Positions 1 to 7,935 of a stretch of DNA of 64,000 nucleotides are shown here, one piece after another. The notes beneath the pieces were generated by a model. It made no database searches, was not told where the DNA came from, and saw only the letters and a program-made list of their open reading frames with translations. The DNA is from an uncultured Collinsella sp. GTDB taxonomy: Bacteria; Actinomycetota; Coriobacteriia; Coriobacteriales; Coriobacteriaceae. Made by a program: the position numbers and the translations under genes. Position 1 is the stretch's first letter, and the number at the start of each line of letters is the position of its first letter. Location of the stretch: contig UQUL01000005.1 in the NCBI GenBank assembly GCA_900544235.1, forward strand, positions 1 through 64,000, in the 5' to 3' direction.

Positions 1-51
1 ATACGAGCTTACTACGCGTCTCGTGGGCTCGGAGATGTGTATAAGAGACAG
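1..51. other. Illumina Nextera adapter (not genomic)
   Basis: Bases 18-51 match the 34-base Nextera transposase read-2 adapter exactly, ending in the mosaic-end AGATGTGTATAAGAGACAG. Bases 10-17 (TACTACGC) match the i7 barcode I remember as N719, and bases 1-7 (ATACGAG) match the end of the P7 oligo, with one mismatch at base 8. This is library-construction sequence left on the contig end. Real genome starts at about base 52. Confidence 0.97.
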
Positions 52-710
52 CCCCCATGACCGGTCGAAAGAATGCCCTCGAGCTCAATACCCACACGCT
101 CGCGCGCCACGGCATCGAGCAGCGGCGCGCACTCGGCAAGCGCACGCTTGGTCTCGGGCTCAATCATAAAGTCCAGGCGGCAGGCAAAGCGCACCGCACG
201 CAGCATGCGCAGGGCGTCCTCGATAAAGCGACGCTTGGGATCACCGACAGCGCGAATCAGCTTGCGCTCCAGATCACCCTGGCCGTCGTAGCGGTCGACA
301 AGCCCGCGCTCGGGATGCCAGGCCATGGCGTTGACGGTAAAGTCGCGGCGGGCCAGATCGTCCTCGAGCGAGGCGGCACGCTCGACACTCTGAGGATGGC
401 GCCCATCGGTGTAAAAGCCATCCAGGCGGTACGTGGTGACCTCGATACGCTCGCCATCGGAAATAGCCGTGATTCCGCCAAATTTAATGCCAGACTCCAC
501 GACCGCGATATCAGCGGCCTCGAGCGCCGCCTTGGACTCCTGCCACAGGCCGCTACAGCACATATCAACATCGTGGCTGGGACATCCCATCAGGGCGTCG
601 CGCACCCAACCGCCAACGTACCAAGCCTCAAGACCAGCCGCCTCAAGCGCGCGCAGGACGCGCAGGGAGGCATCGGACGGTTGAGTACCGTTGAGCGAAA
701 CATTGCACAT
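52..710 (-). CDS. cca: CCA tRNA nucleotidyltransferase, 3' end missing
   Basis: Adds or repairs the CCA end of tRNAs, using CTP and ATP. This is the class II nucleotidyltransferase fold: the GGWVRD motif is at residues 33-38, the metal-binding DVD at 47-49 and RRDFTVNAM at 121-129. A neck segment with EDALRMLRAVRF follows. The start at 710 has a GGAGG ribosome site 8 bases upstream; an upstream in-frame start at 788 has none. About 219 residues are present before the adapter begins at base 51. Family members are usually 380-480 residues, so the C-terminal half is off the contig. The apparent end LLYTSPSPRDA is translated adapter, not protein. It lies downstream of the pfkB terminator, so it is probably its own transcription unit. 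Confidence 0.9.
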
Positions 711-846
711 GCCTATGGCCTCCTGCACTTGTGAGCGTAAATCGATGGTTCTCAAGAAGTCTAACAAGAAACGAGAAAGCGCGCACACGCAATCGCGTCG
801 TCAATTCGATAAAACGAGACAGCAGACGCCAGATACGTTCAGCGCG

Positions 847-884
847 CAAAAAACACCCGCCCTGGTAATCCAAAGCGGGTGTTC
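847..884 (-). terminator. Rho-independent terminator after first pfkB gene
   Basis: Inverted arms AACACCCGC (852-860) and GCGGGTGTT (875-883) are followed on the minus strand by a run of T. It lies 22 bases past the stop of the 1-phosphofructokinase gene. Confidence 0.85.
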
Positions 885-905
885 GGCAACGATGTATCGA
901 TGCGG

Positions 906-1838
906 CTAGCAGACCTGGCGAACCTCGATGTGCTTCTTATATTCGTCCACCTTAGCAAAATCGCCCAGACCGGGGCACTCGACCACGTTGGCGCCGGTGG
1001 CCATCGAAAGACGCAAGGCATCCTCGACGCGCTCGGGAGCGTCGTGCCACACGGACAGGAAGGCGGCCAGCGAGGAATCGCCGGCGCAGACGGTCGACAG
1101 CAGCTTGACGTCGAAGGTGCGGTTGGCAAACCAGATATGCTCGCCGTTGGAGAAGTACGCGCCATCGCCACCAAGGGTCAGCAGCACATTCTTGGCGCCC
1201 TTGGCGTGCAGCTCGGCCATAGCGCCCTTGACGGACTCATCGTCGCCACCGCTCACCTTAATGCCAAAGATATCGAGCAGCTCGTCGTCATTGGGCTTGA
1301 TCAGCAGCGGCTCCATGGCAATGAGATCTGCCAGCTGATGGCTCGAAATGTCGAGAACGAACTCGGCACCCTTGGCCTTGACGCGGCGCAGAACCTCGGA
1401 CAGGAAGCCCTCGGAAGTGTTGGGAGGCAGCGAGCCACTGATGACCAGGCAGGTCATGTCATCGAGCGAATCGATAAGCTCAAACATCTCCTGCTCGTTG
1501 GCCTCGTTGATGGCGGCACCGGCGTTGACCATGTTGTACTCGGTGTCGGGGCCGGCATTGAGGAACACGTTGACGCGCGTGATGCCGTCGGTCCACACGG
1601 GCTTGACGGGCACGCCCAGGGCCTCGGCGCCCTTAACGATAAACTCGCCCGAGAAGCCGGCGAAGAAACCCAAGATCGTGGTGTCGACACCGTAGTGGTC
1701 AAGCGTAAACGAGACGTTGAGGCCCTTGCCGTTAGGCGTGTAGACGGCGTTGCGGGTACGCGTGACGGTGTTGGCAGCAAGGCCGTCGCAGGCGATGTTG
1801 TAGTCGATGGCGGGATTTGCAGTGAGCGTGTAAATCAT
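906..1838 (-). CDS. fruK: 1-phosphofructokinase (PfkB/LacC family), copy 1
   Basis: Ribokinase-fold sugar kinase, predicted to phosphorylate fructose-1-phosphate to fructose-1,6-bisphosphate in the cytoplasm. The N-terminus TLTANPAIDYN and the C-terminal AGDSSLAAFL, with the catalytic Asp near residue 254, are the two PfkB signatures. The length of 310 residues is normal. The start at 1838 has AAAGGA six bases upstream; an in-frame GTG at 1853 would put the ribosome site inside the gene. A second paralogue lies just upstream and a fructose PTS further up, which supports fructose-1-phosphate as substrate. Tagatose-6-phosphate kinase of the same family cannot be excluded. Terminators on both sides suggest a separate transcript. 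Confidence 0.85.
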   Translation of the reverse strand: MIYTLTANPAIDYNIACDGLAANTVTRTRNAVYTPNGKGLNVSFTLDHYGVDTTILGFFAGFSGEFIVKGAEALGVPVKPVWTDGITRVNVFLNAGPDTEYNMVNAGAAINEANEQEMFELIDSLDDMTCLVISGSLPPNTSEGFLSEVLRRVKAKGAEFVLDISSHQLADLIAMEPLLIKPNDDELLDIFGIKVSGGDDESVKGAMAELHAKGAKNVLLTLGGDGAYFSNGEHIWFANRTFDVKLLSTVCAGDSSLAAFLSVWHDAPERVEDALRLSMATGANVVECPGLGDFAKVDEYKKHIEVRQVC

Positions 1839-1872
1839 GAATGTTCCTTTCACGAAGCAACGTGTTGATGAA

Positions 1873-1878
1873 AGTATA
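1873..1878 (-). promoter_or_regulatory. Possible -10 element for fruK copy 1
   Basis: TATACT on the minus strand, about 35 bases before the start codon and downstream of the previous terminator. No convincing -35 box is visible at the usual distance. Confidence 0.35.
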
Positions 1879-1965
1879 TTCCACGCATCGGTAAAAGGCT
1901 AGGGCAACTCGGTGAACGGTGTGGAAGCAATGAAGTACGGCAGGACATCTCTCCCCCATGACGAA

Positions 1966-1999
1966 ACAAAAAGGCACCCCGGCCGAAACCGGGGCGCCG
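1966..1999 (-). terminator. Terminator between the two pfkB genes
   Basis: Arms GGCACCCCGG (1973-1982) and CCGGGGCGCC (1989-1998) form a strong GC stem, followed on the minus strand by TTTTTG. It closes the upstream pfkB transcript. Confidence 0.85.
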
Positions 2000-2026
2000 C
2001 ATGCGCACGAATATGTCGCGTTTCGA

Positions 2027-2959
2027 TTACTGACGATCGAGCTTGCGGACAGCAACGCGCTTGCTGTACTCGTCGACGTGACCAAAGTCGCCAATGCCGA
2101 CGGACTCGGCAACGTTGGCGCCGGTGGCCATAGCGAGCTTCATGGCCTCCTCGACGTTGTCGCGATCCCTGTACCACTTGTGCAGGAACGCAGCGAGGGT
2201 GCAGTCGCCGGCGCAGACGGAAGAAACCAGCTTGATGTTGAACTCACGCTTGGCGTACCAGATGTCCTCGCCGTTGGAGAAGTAAGCGTCGCCGCGGCTA
2301 CCACGGGTGAGCAGCACGTTCTGAACGCCAGCGTCGTGAGCCATCTTCATGGCAACGCGAACCTCGTCGTCGGTGTCGACCGGCACGCCGAAGATGGCCT
2401 TCATCTCATGATGGTTCGGCTTGATGAGCAGCGGCTTCTTGTGAGCGAGCTCCTTGAGCTTGTCGGAGGACAGGTCCAAGACGACGTCGGCGCCACGAGC
2501 CTGAGCGTGCTCCATGACCTGAGCCAGGAAGTCAGGCGTAGCTTTGGGAGGCACGGAGCCGGAAACGATCAGGCACTCAAGATCGCCCGCGGTGTCCAGG
2601 ATGTTGTAGAGCTCCTCCTGGTGCTGCGGCGTGATCGGAGCACCCGGGTTCAGGATGCCGTACTCGTGCTGGCCATCGTTGACGTAGGTGTTAATGCGCG
2701 TGATACCGTCGGTCCAGACCGGGCGGCACAGGCAACCCAGGTTCATGACCTCCTCGACGATAAACTTGCCCGTGAAGCCGGCGAAGAAGCCGAGCGCGAC
2801 GGTGTCGACGCCCATCTTCTTAAAAGCGAAGGACACGTCGAGACCCTTGCCGTTAGCCGTGTAGCTGGCCGAGCCGGTGCGGACGTTCTCGTCGGGCTCG
2901 AGCGGAGAGCTCGAAACCGTCATGTCGACAGCCGGGTTAGCGGTTAGCGTGTAGAACAT
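2027..2959 (-). CDS. 1-phosphofructokinase (PfkB/LacC family), copy 2
   Basis: Second ribokinase-fold kinase of 310 residues, clearly related to the neighbour at 906-1838. The N-terminus TLTANPAVDMTV and the AGDCTLAAFL block near residue 250 carry the PfkB signatures and the catalytic Asp. The start at 2959 follows an AGGGGG ribosome site. It lies 74 bases below ptsI in the same direction, with only a hairpin lacking a T tract between, so it is probably cotranscribed with the PTS genes. Likely reaction is ATP-dependent phosphorylation of fructose-1-phosphate. Two copies beside one permease suggest that one has another ketose-phosphate substrate, such as tagatose-6-phosphate; I cannot say which. 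Confidence 0.82.
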   Translation of the reverse strand: MFYTLTANPAVDMTVSSSPLEPDENVRTGSASYTANGKGLDVSFAFKKMGVDTVALGFFAGFTGKFIVEEVMNLGCLCRPVWTDGITRINTYVNDGQHEYGILNPGAPITPQHQEELYNILDTAGDLECLIVSGSVPPKATPDFLAQVMEHAQARGADVVLDLSSDKLKELAHKKPLLIKPNHHEMKAIFGVPVDTDDEVRVAMKMAHDAGVQNVLLTRGSRGDAYFSNGEDIWYAKREFNIKLVSSVCAGDCTLAAFLHKWYRDRDNVEEAMKLAMATGANVAESVGIGDFGHVDEYSKRVAVRKLDRQ

Positions 2960-2983
2960 TTACAGTACCCCCTGTATATGTGA

Positions 2984-3020
2984 GGGCCGCGTGGCCGGCC
3001 CATTCCAACCACGCGGTTAC
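2984..3020 (-). other. Hairpin between ptsI and pfkB copy 2
   Basis: Arms CCGCGTGG and CCACGCGG on the minus strand form a stable stem with no T tract. It is more likely an RNA-processing or stability element than a terminator. Confidence 0.4.
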
Positions 3021-3033
3021 CTCTGATACCAAA

Positions 3034-4737
3034 TTAGCGAGCTGCGGACTCGAGCAGTGCCTTGACCTCGGCGGCGGTGTTGCAGGCGAGCGCCTTCTCG
3101 GCGAGCTCGTCGCACTCGGCCTTGGTCCACTGGCTGATGGTCTTGCGGGCGCGCAGGATCGACGGAGCGCTCATCGAGAACTCCTCCAGGCCCCAGCTGA
3201 TCAGCAGCGGCTCGAGCAGCGGATCGGCAGCGGCCTCGCCGCACATACCGACCATGATGCCGGCCTTCACGCCGCTCTCGATGATGTTCTTGAGCGAGCG
3301 GAGCACGGCGGGATAGTACACCTGGTACAGGTTGGAGATGGTGTCGTTACCACGGTCGGCGCACATGGTGTAGCCGATCAGGTCGTTGGTGCCGATGGAG
3401 AAGAAGTCGGCAACCTCGGCAAGACGGTCTGCGAGCAGCGAAGCGGCGGGCGTCTCGACCATGATGCCAACCTCGATGTTCTCGTTGAACTTGCGACCCT
3501 CTTCGGTCAGCTCGGCCTTGCACTGCTCGACGAGCTCCTTGACAGCCAAGACCTCCTCGACGCAGGTGACGAGCGGGATCATGATCTTGACGTCACCGAA
3601 GGCGCTAGCGCGCAGCAGAGCGCGGAGCTGGACCTTGTACTGGTCGGGATTGGCCAGGCAGTAACGCACGGCGCGGAAGCCCATGAAGGGGTTGTCTTCC
3701 TTGACCATGTGCAGGTACGGGATCTCCTTGTCGCCACCCACATCGAGCGTTCGGATGATGACCGGAGCGCCCTTAAGCGCACTGGCAACCTTACGATAGG
3801 CGTTGAACTGCTCCTCCTCGGAAGGAAGCTCAGCAGAGTCCATGAACAGGAACTCGGAGCGGAACAGACCGATGGCCTCGGCGTCGTGATCGAGAGCGTT
3901 GGGCACGTCATCGGGGTTACCGATGTTGCAGGCGATGATCTTCTTGATGCCATCGGCAGTCACGGACGGCTTGCCACGGAAGGCCTCGAGGGCTGCCTTC
4001 TCGGCAGCGAAGGCCTCGGCCTTGGCGGTGTAGGCAGCGAGCGTCTCCTCGTCGGGATCGGCCTCGACAATACCCTTGCCACCATCGACGACAACGGTCA
4101 TGCCGTTGCGCAGAGCGGTGCAACTGTTGGAAACCGAAAGGACAGCCGGGATCTCGAGGGCGCGCGCAATGATCGCGGAGTGCGACGTGCGGCCACCGGT
4201 CTCGGTGACGATACCGGCAACGTGGGCCTTATCGATCGTGGCGGTCATGGACGGCGTGAGGTCGTGCACGACAACGACAGTGTTCTCGGGCAGGACGGAG
4301 AGGTCGACGACCTCCTTGCCCAGCAGCTCGGCCAGAATACCGGTACGGATGTCGGCGATGTCGGCCGCACGCAGACGGAACATCTCGTCGTCCATGGACA
4401 GGAACATGTTCTCAAACATGGTCGAGGTGTCCATGAGCGCCTGCTCGGCGCAGGTACCGCCGTCAATGGCGGCGTTGATGGCGTCGGTCATGCCCGGGTC
4501 CTGAGCCAGGACAATGTGTCCGCTCATGATCTCGGCCTCGGCCTCGCCCACCGTCTCCTTCATGTGGTCGGCCTGAGCCTGGGTCTTCTCGCAGAAGACC
4601 GAAAGAGCGGTCTGATAGCGCTCCTTCTCTGCTGCCGAATCAGCAACCTCGTGCGGCTCAAACGTCAAGTCGGGATCGACGGCGACCATGACGGTGCCGA
4701 TACCGATGCCCTCGGAAGCGTTGACTCCCTGATACAT
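3034..4737 (-). CDS. ptsI: PTS enzyme I (phosphoenolpyruvate-protein phosphotransferase)
   Basis: First protein of the sugar phosphotransferase system: it takes phosphate from phosphoenolpyruvate and passes it to HPr. The phospho-accepting His is H186 in GGRTSHSAIIARA. The C-terminal PEP-binding barrel carries GTNDLIGYTMCADR and the active Cys 499 in GMCGEAAADP. Length is 567 residues, against 575 in E. coli. The start at 4737 has AGAGGA six bases upstream; an in-frame ATG at 4743 touches that site, so it is less likely. The gene follows ptsH after an attenuator-like hairpin, giving the order fruA, ptsH, ptsI, pfkB. Confidence 0.97.
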   Translation of the reverse strand: MYQGVNASEGIGIGTVMVAVDPDLTFEPHEVADSAAEKERYQTALSVFCEKTQAQADHMKETVGEAEAEIMSGHIVLAQDPGMTDAINAAIDGGTCAEQALMDTSTMFENMFLSMDDEMFRLRAADIADIRTGILAELLGKEVVDLSVLPENTVVVVHDLTPSMTATIDKAHVAGIVTETGGRTSHSAIIARALEIPAVLSVSNSCTALRNGMTVVVDGGKGIVEADPDEETLAAYTAKAEAFAAEKAALEAFRGKPSVTADGIKKIIACNIGNPDDVPNALDHDAEAIGLFRSEFLFMDSAELPSEEEQFNAYRKVASALKGAPVIIRTLDVGGDKEIPYLHMVKEDNPFMGFRAVRYCLANPDQYKVQLRALLRASAFGDVKIMIPLVTCVEEVLAVKELVEQCKAELTEEGRKFNENIEVGIMVETPAASLLADRLAEVADFFSIGTNDLIGYTMCADRGNDTISNLYQVYYPAVLRSLKNIIESGVKAGIMVGMCGEAAADPLLEPLLISWGLEEFSMSAPSILRARKTISQWTKAECDELAEKALACNTAAEVKALLESAAR

Positions 4738-4785
4738 TCCCATTCCTCTCTCCGTGTCATGTGATAAAGCGTTTTGCCATATCCA

Positions 4786-4826
4786 TGACAAAAGAGCGCA
4801 GCTACCTTACAACAGGTCACTGCGCC
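4786..4826 (-). terminator. Terminator or attenuator between ptsH and ptsI
   Basis: GCGCAG (4796-4801) pairs with CTGCGC (4820-4825) around an inner AGGT/ACCT pairing, and TCTTTTG follows on the minus strand. It could lower ptsI expression relative to ptsH. Confidence 0.6.
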
Positions 4827-4870
4827 CCCAAATATGAACTTAGTTGTTCAACATGCGACCCGTTTGAGTT

Positions 4871-5134
4871 CTACTCGCCAAGACCGCTCTTGATGAGCTC
4901 GATGGCAGCAGCCAGAGCCTCGGCCTCGTCAGCGCCGTCGCACTTGACCTCGACCTCGGTGCCGCAGGGGATACCAGCAGCCATGAGGGCCATCGGGGAC
5001 TTGCCGTTGACCTCCTTCTCGGGGGTGACGACCGTCACGTCACAGGCGTACTTGCCCATGGTGGAGGCGAACAGACCAGCCGGACGCATGTGCAGACCCT
5101 GAGGATTAACGAGGGTAGCCTTCTCAGAAACCAT
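4871..5134 (-). CDS. ptsH: PTS phosphocarrier protein HPr
   Basis: Small cytoplasmic carrier of 87 residues that moves phosphate from enzyme I to sugar-specific EIIA domains. The active His is H15 in GLHMRPAG. Ser46 lies in NGKSPMALMAAG, the position phosphorylated by HPr kinase in low-GC Gram-positive bacteria. The start at 5134 follows AAGGAG at six bases; upstream in-frame codons lack a site. It sits directly above ptsI and is separated from fruA by about 525 bases holding palindromes and a terminator, so it probably has its own promoter. Confidence 0.96.
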   Translation of the reverse strand: MVSEKATLVNPQGLHMRPAGLFASTMGKYACDVTVVTPEKEVNGKSPMALMAAGIPCGTEVEVKCDGADEAEALAAAIELIKSGLGE

Positions 5135-5271
5135 AGTTGACTCCTTTTTGTGTTTAACCCCTGTCATGCATGTGGCAGGAGTCAGATTCACGACGTTGTT
5201 TATATTAACTCACATCAAACGGTTTTTCATTGTGTTTCAGACGAATTATTGGACAGATGTGTTTGTCGTCC

Positions 5272-5400
5272 GCTTGCTCGCCGGGCGGGGCGATTAAGTT
5301 TGCTGCTCTACAGTCCTGCGCAAGACGGAAAGCACATTAAGTGCTTTCCTTTGCGTGCGGAACTCGCGACAAACTTAATCGCCCCGCCCGGCGAGCAAGC
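5272..5400. repeat. 129-bp nested perfect palindrome
   Basis: Two 31-base arms (5272-5302 and 5370-5400) are exact reverse complements. The 67-base centre holds a second hairpin, GGAAAGCAC (5327-5335) with GTGCTTTCC (5341-5349), itself flanked by CGCAA/TTGCG. There is no coding potential. It could be a miniature mobile element, an extragenic palindrome of the REP kind or a structured RNA. No target-site duplication is evident. The rest of 5135-5659 holds the ptsH leader, a second palindrome and the fruA terminator. Confidence 0.9.
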
Positions 5401-5503
5401 TGCGGAAACTCGGTCGATCCAAAGTAATATCGTGCGAACGGAATTCTGGCTGATGAACTGTTCGCGATAAAGACTCGATAGGTAGCCCCCTCTATACCCT
5501 TTT

Positions 5504-5576
5504 ATAAGTTGCGGTGAAATAGGGACTGAATTTGGGGTTGAATCGTTTAAACAGTCCCTATTTCACCGCAACTTAT
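5504..5576. repeat. 73-bp perfect palindrome
   Basis: Exact 25-base arms at 5504-5528 and 5552-5576 surround a 23-base AT-rich loop. The arms contain AGGGACTG/CAGTCCCT. It lies next to the fruA terminator and has no coding potential. Confidence 0.88.
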
Positions 5577-5587
5577 GGGAGGGATAG

Positions 5588-5621
5588 AAAAAAAGCGGAG
5601 GCCCTGGAGAGGGACTCCGCC
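5588..5621 (-). terminator. fruA terminator
   Basis: GCGGAG (5595-5600) pairs with CTCCGC (5615-5620), with inner CCCT/AGGG pairs, then seven T on the minus strand. Confidence 0.88.
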
Positions 5622-5659
5622 TTATATACAGGGGGCGATGTTATTCGCAAGCTGGTGGA

Positions 5660-7663
5660 TTAGACCAGGCGGGCGTTGATCGTCTTGGCGATCTCGGCGG
5701 CGTCGGTGGAACCCTTGACGGTGGCACGGAAGTCCTCGTCCATGAGCGCCTCAGCGACCTTGGACAGGATCTTGAGGTGCGTAGTGCCGGCCTGGGCACC
5801 GGGGATGAGCAGGGCGATGGCCACGTTGACGGGAGCGCCGTCCATGGTGTCCCAACCGGTCACGCCGGACTCGTCCTTGACGACGATGACGGCAGCCTCG
5901 GTAATGGCGTCGGACTTGGCATGCGGGATGGCGAAGCCCTCCATCATGCCCGTGGTGCCCTCGGCCTCGCGGGCCAGGAAGGCGTTCATCACGGCGTCGG
6001 CGTCGCCGGCGATACCGGCCTTGACGGCCTGGTTGGAGACAAAGCTCAGAGCCTCGTCACGAGAAGCGAAGTCCTCGGCGACAAAGACATTCTCGACCTT
6101 CACGAAGTCGGCAGCCTCGGCCTTGGGGGCCTCGACGGCAGCGACCTTGGGGGCCTCAACGGGCTTAGCTGCAGGAGCGGCCTTCTGGTTCTTCTCGAAG
6201 TCGTACTTCTTGAAGGCCACGAACAGGATGCCACCGACCACAGCGCCGATGAGGATCGCGAGGACCCAAAGCGGACCGTTCTCGACAACGGGCAGGACCA
6301 GGAAGCCACCGTGAGGCGCCGGATCGTGAACGTTGAACATAATGGTCAGGATCGAAGCGATAGAGGAACCGAGCATCATGATGGGCATGACGGGCCAGAT
6401 GTTCTTGGTCATGAACGGAATGGCGCCCTCGGTGATGTGGGTGCAACCAAGGATGAGGTTGACGACACCGGCGTCGTGATCCTCCTGGCTGAAGTACTTC
6501 TTGCCGACAACGACGGCAAAGGTGGTGATCAGCGGCGGAACGATGCAGGCGGCGGAGACGGCAGCCATGAAGTTGGTGCCGAAGTTGTAGGTATCGGTGC
6601 CAACACCGGCGGCCAAAGCCTCGGTGAGCATAGCGGTACCGGTGACGTAAGCAGCCTTGTTGACCGGGCCGCCCATGTCAAAGGCGCACATGCAGCCAAT
6701 GGCAAGACCCAGTACAACGGCGCCAGAGGCGGACAGACCCTTGAGGAAGTCCATCATGGCGGTGTTGATGGCAGCCATGGGGCCGGAAATGCCGAGCATG
6801 ACCAGGCCGACGATAGCCGTCGAGAACAGCGGGTACAGGAAGATAGCCTTGAGGCCGTCCAGGTTCTTGGGCAGACCGGCAAAGACCTTCTCGAGCAGCA
6901 GGATGACATAACCGGCGAGGAAGCCACCGACGATGCCGCCCAGGAAGCCGAAGCCCACGCCGGCGCCACCGGCGTCGATCATGCCGGTCTCGGCGTTAAC
7001 AGGCAGGCCCTGGATGGCGATCATACCGGCAACAAAGCCGGGGACGAGCGCCGGGCGCTTGCCGATGGACTCGGCGATGTAGGCGGAAAGCACCGGAACC
7101 ATGAGGTTCATGGCGATGCCGCCGATGATCTTGAGCATCGCAGCAAAGCTGTTGTAGTCAGACGCCGTCGAATCGAAGGACGTAATGCCCCACAGGAACG
7201 AAACGGCGGTCAGAACACCACCAGCAACGACGAAGACCAGCATGTGGCTGACGCCGTTCATGAGGTGCTTGTAGATGATGTGGCCGATGGACTCCTTCTC
7301 CTCGACCTCGTCCTCGACATCGGCAGCAGCCGCAACCGTGTCGTCGCCCTTGGCGGCGAGCGCGCGGTCAATCAGCTTACCGGCGGCCTCAACGGACAGG
7401 GCCTTGGAAACACCAACGGAAACCATGGGCTTGCCGGCGAAACGCTCAGCCTGGACATCCTTGTCGGCTGCGACGACGACGGCCTTGGCACCAGCGATCT
7501 CACTCTTGGTGAGCTCGTTCTCGACACCGACCTGGCCATGAGTCTCGACCTTAATGGTCAGACCGCGCTCGGCAGCTGCCTTCTCCAGCGCCTCCTTCGC
7601 CATGAAGGTGTGCGCAATGCCGGTCGGGCAACCGGTCGCGGCGATGATGTCAAACTTAGCCAT
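5660..7663 (-). CDS. fruA: PTS fructose-type permease EIIBCA
   Basis: Membrane permease that imports fructose while phosphorylating it to fructose-1-phosphate. Domain order: EIIB (about 1-100) with the phospho-Cys C12 in TGCPTGIAHT; EIIC (about 125-465) with many hydrophobic segments and GGPVNKAAY; an Ala/Pro/Lys linker; and EIIA (about 520-667) with the phospho-His H581 in GFAIPHAKS. All phosphorylation sites are intact. Length is 667 residues. The start at 7663 follows AAGGAGG at five to six bases; the upstream frame has no site. It is divergent from an RpiR-type regulator, with promoter and operator-like sequences between, and is followed by ptsH and ptsI. Mannose- or tagatose-type specificity within the Fru family is possible. 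Confidence 0.95.
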   Translation of the reverse strand: MAKFDIIAATGCPTGIAHTFMAKEALEKAAAERGLTIKVETHGQVGVENELTKSEIAGAKAVVVAADKDVQAERFAGKPMVSVGVSKALSVEAAGKLIDRALAAKGDDTVAAAADVEDEVEEKESIGHIIYKHLMNGVSHMLVFVVAGGVLTAVSFLWGITSFDSTASDYNSFAAMLKIIGGIAMNLMVPVLSAYIAESIGKRPALVPGFVAGMIAIQGLPVNAETGMIDAGGAGVGFGFLGGIVGGFLAGYVILLLEKVFAGLPKNLDGLKAIFLYPLFSTAIVGLVMLGISGPMAAINTAMMDFLKGLSASGAVVLGLAIGCMCAFDMGGPVNKAAYVTGTAMLTEALAAGVGTDTYNFGTNFMAAVSAACIVPPLITTFAVVVGKKYFSQEDHDAGVVNLILGCTHITEGAIPFMTKNIWPVMPIMMLGSSIASILTIMFNVHDPAPHGGFLVLPVVENGPLWVLAILIGAVVGGILFVAFKKYDFEKNQKAAPAAKPVEAPKVAAVEAPKAEAADFVKVENVFVAEDFASRDEALSFVSNQAVKAGIAGDADAVMNAFLAREAEGTTGMMEGFAIPHAKSDAITEAAVIVVKDESGVTGWDTMDGAPVNVAIALLIPGAQAGTTHLKILSKVAEALMDEDFRATVKGSTDAAEIAKTINARLV

Positions 7664-7790
7664 GTGTCCCTCCTTCTTGAGTACAGCGCCCGCGGGCGCT
7701 CCCCTACACGCGCTTCGATGCGCGTTTTTCCACAACTGAAAGATACCAACCTACCGTCCGCGTGAGAAGAGCTAAGGTGCAAATCTCCGG

Positions 7791-7805
7791 TGAAAGGTTC
7801 TTTCA
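7791..7805. promoter_or_regulatory. Operator-like palindrome in fruA leader
   Basis: TGAAAGGTTCTTTCA is a perfect inverted repeat, TGAAA-N5-TTTCA. A related GTGAAAGTTTAC (7822-7833) overlaps the predicted fruA -10, and ACCGT/ACGGT arms lie between. This is a plausible binding site for the adjacent RpiR-type protein; the assignment is inferred from position and symmetry. Confidence 0.55.
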
Positions 7806-7826
7806 TAACCGTAAACGGTAAGTGAA

Positions 7827-7854
7827 AGTTTACCATCAACACTTGAAACGGCAA
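7827..7854 (-). promoter_or_regulatory. Predicted fruA promoter
   Basis: On the minus strand, TTGCCG (7849-7854), a 16-base spacer and TAAACT (7827-7832). It leaves a leader of about 155 bases holding the operator-like palindrome. Confidence 0.5.
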
Positions 7855-7935
7855 GGTGTATCTTGTAATTGAAAATGCCCGTATACTATGGCATTGCAAA
7901 TCAAGCTAGATTTTCATGCCAACCAGGAGCCATCC

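Noticed and set aside
57..734. Open frame of 225 residues on the plus strand
   Set aside because: It is the antisense shadow of the CCA-enzyme gene and shows no family motif.
5272..5400. Palindrome as an insertion sequence
   Set aside because: There is no transposase frame and no target duplication; it is too short for an autonomous element.
5777..7765. Open frame of 662 residues opposite fruA
   Set aside because: Asp/Gly/His-rich shadow frame with no recognisable domain.
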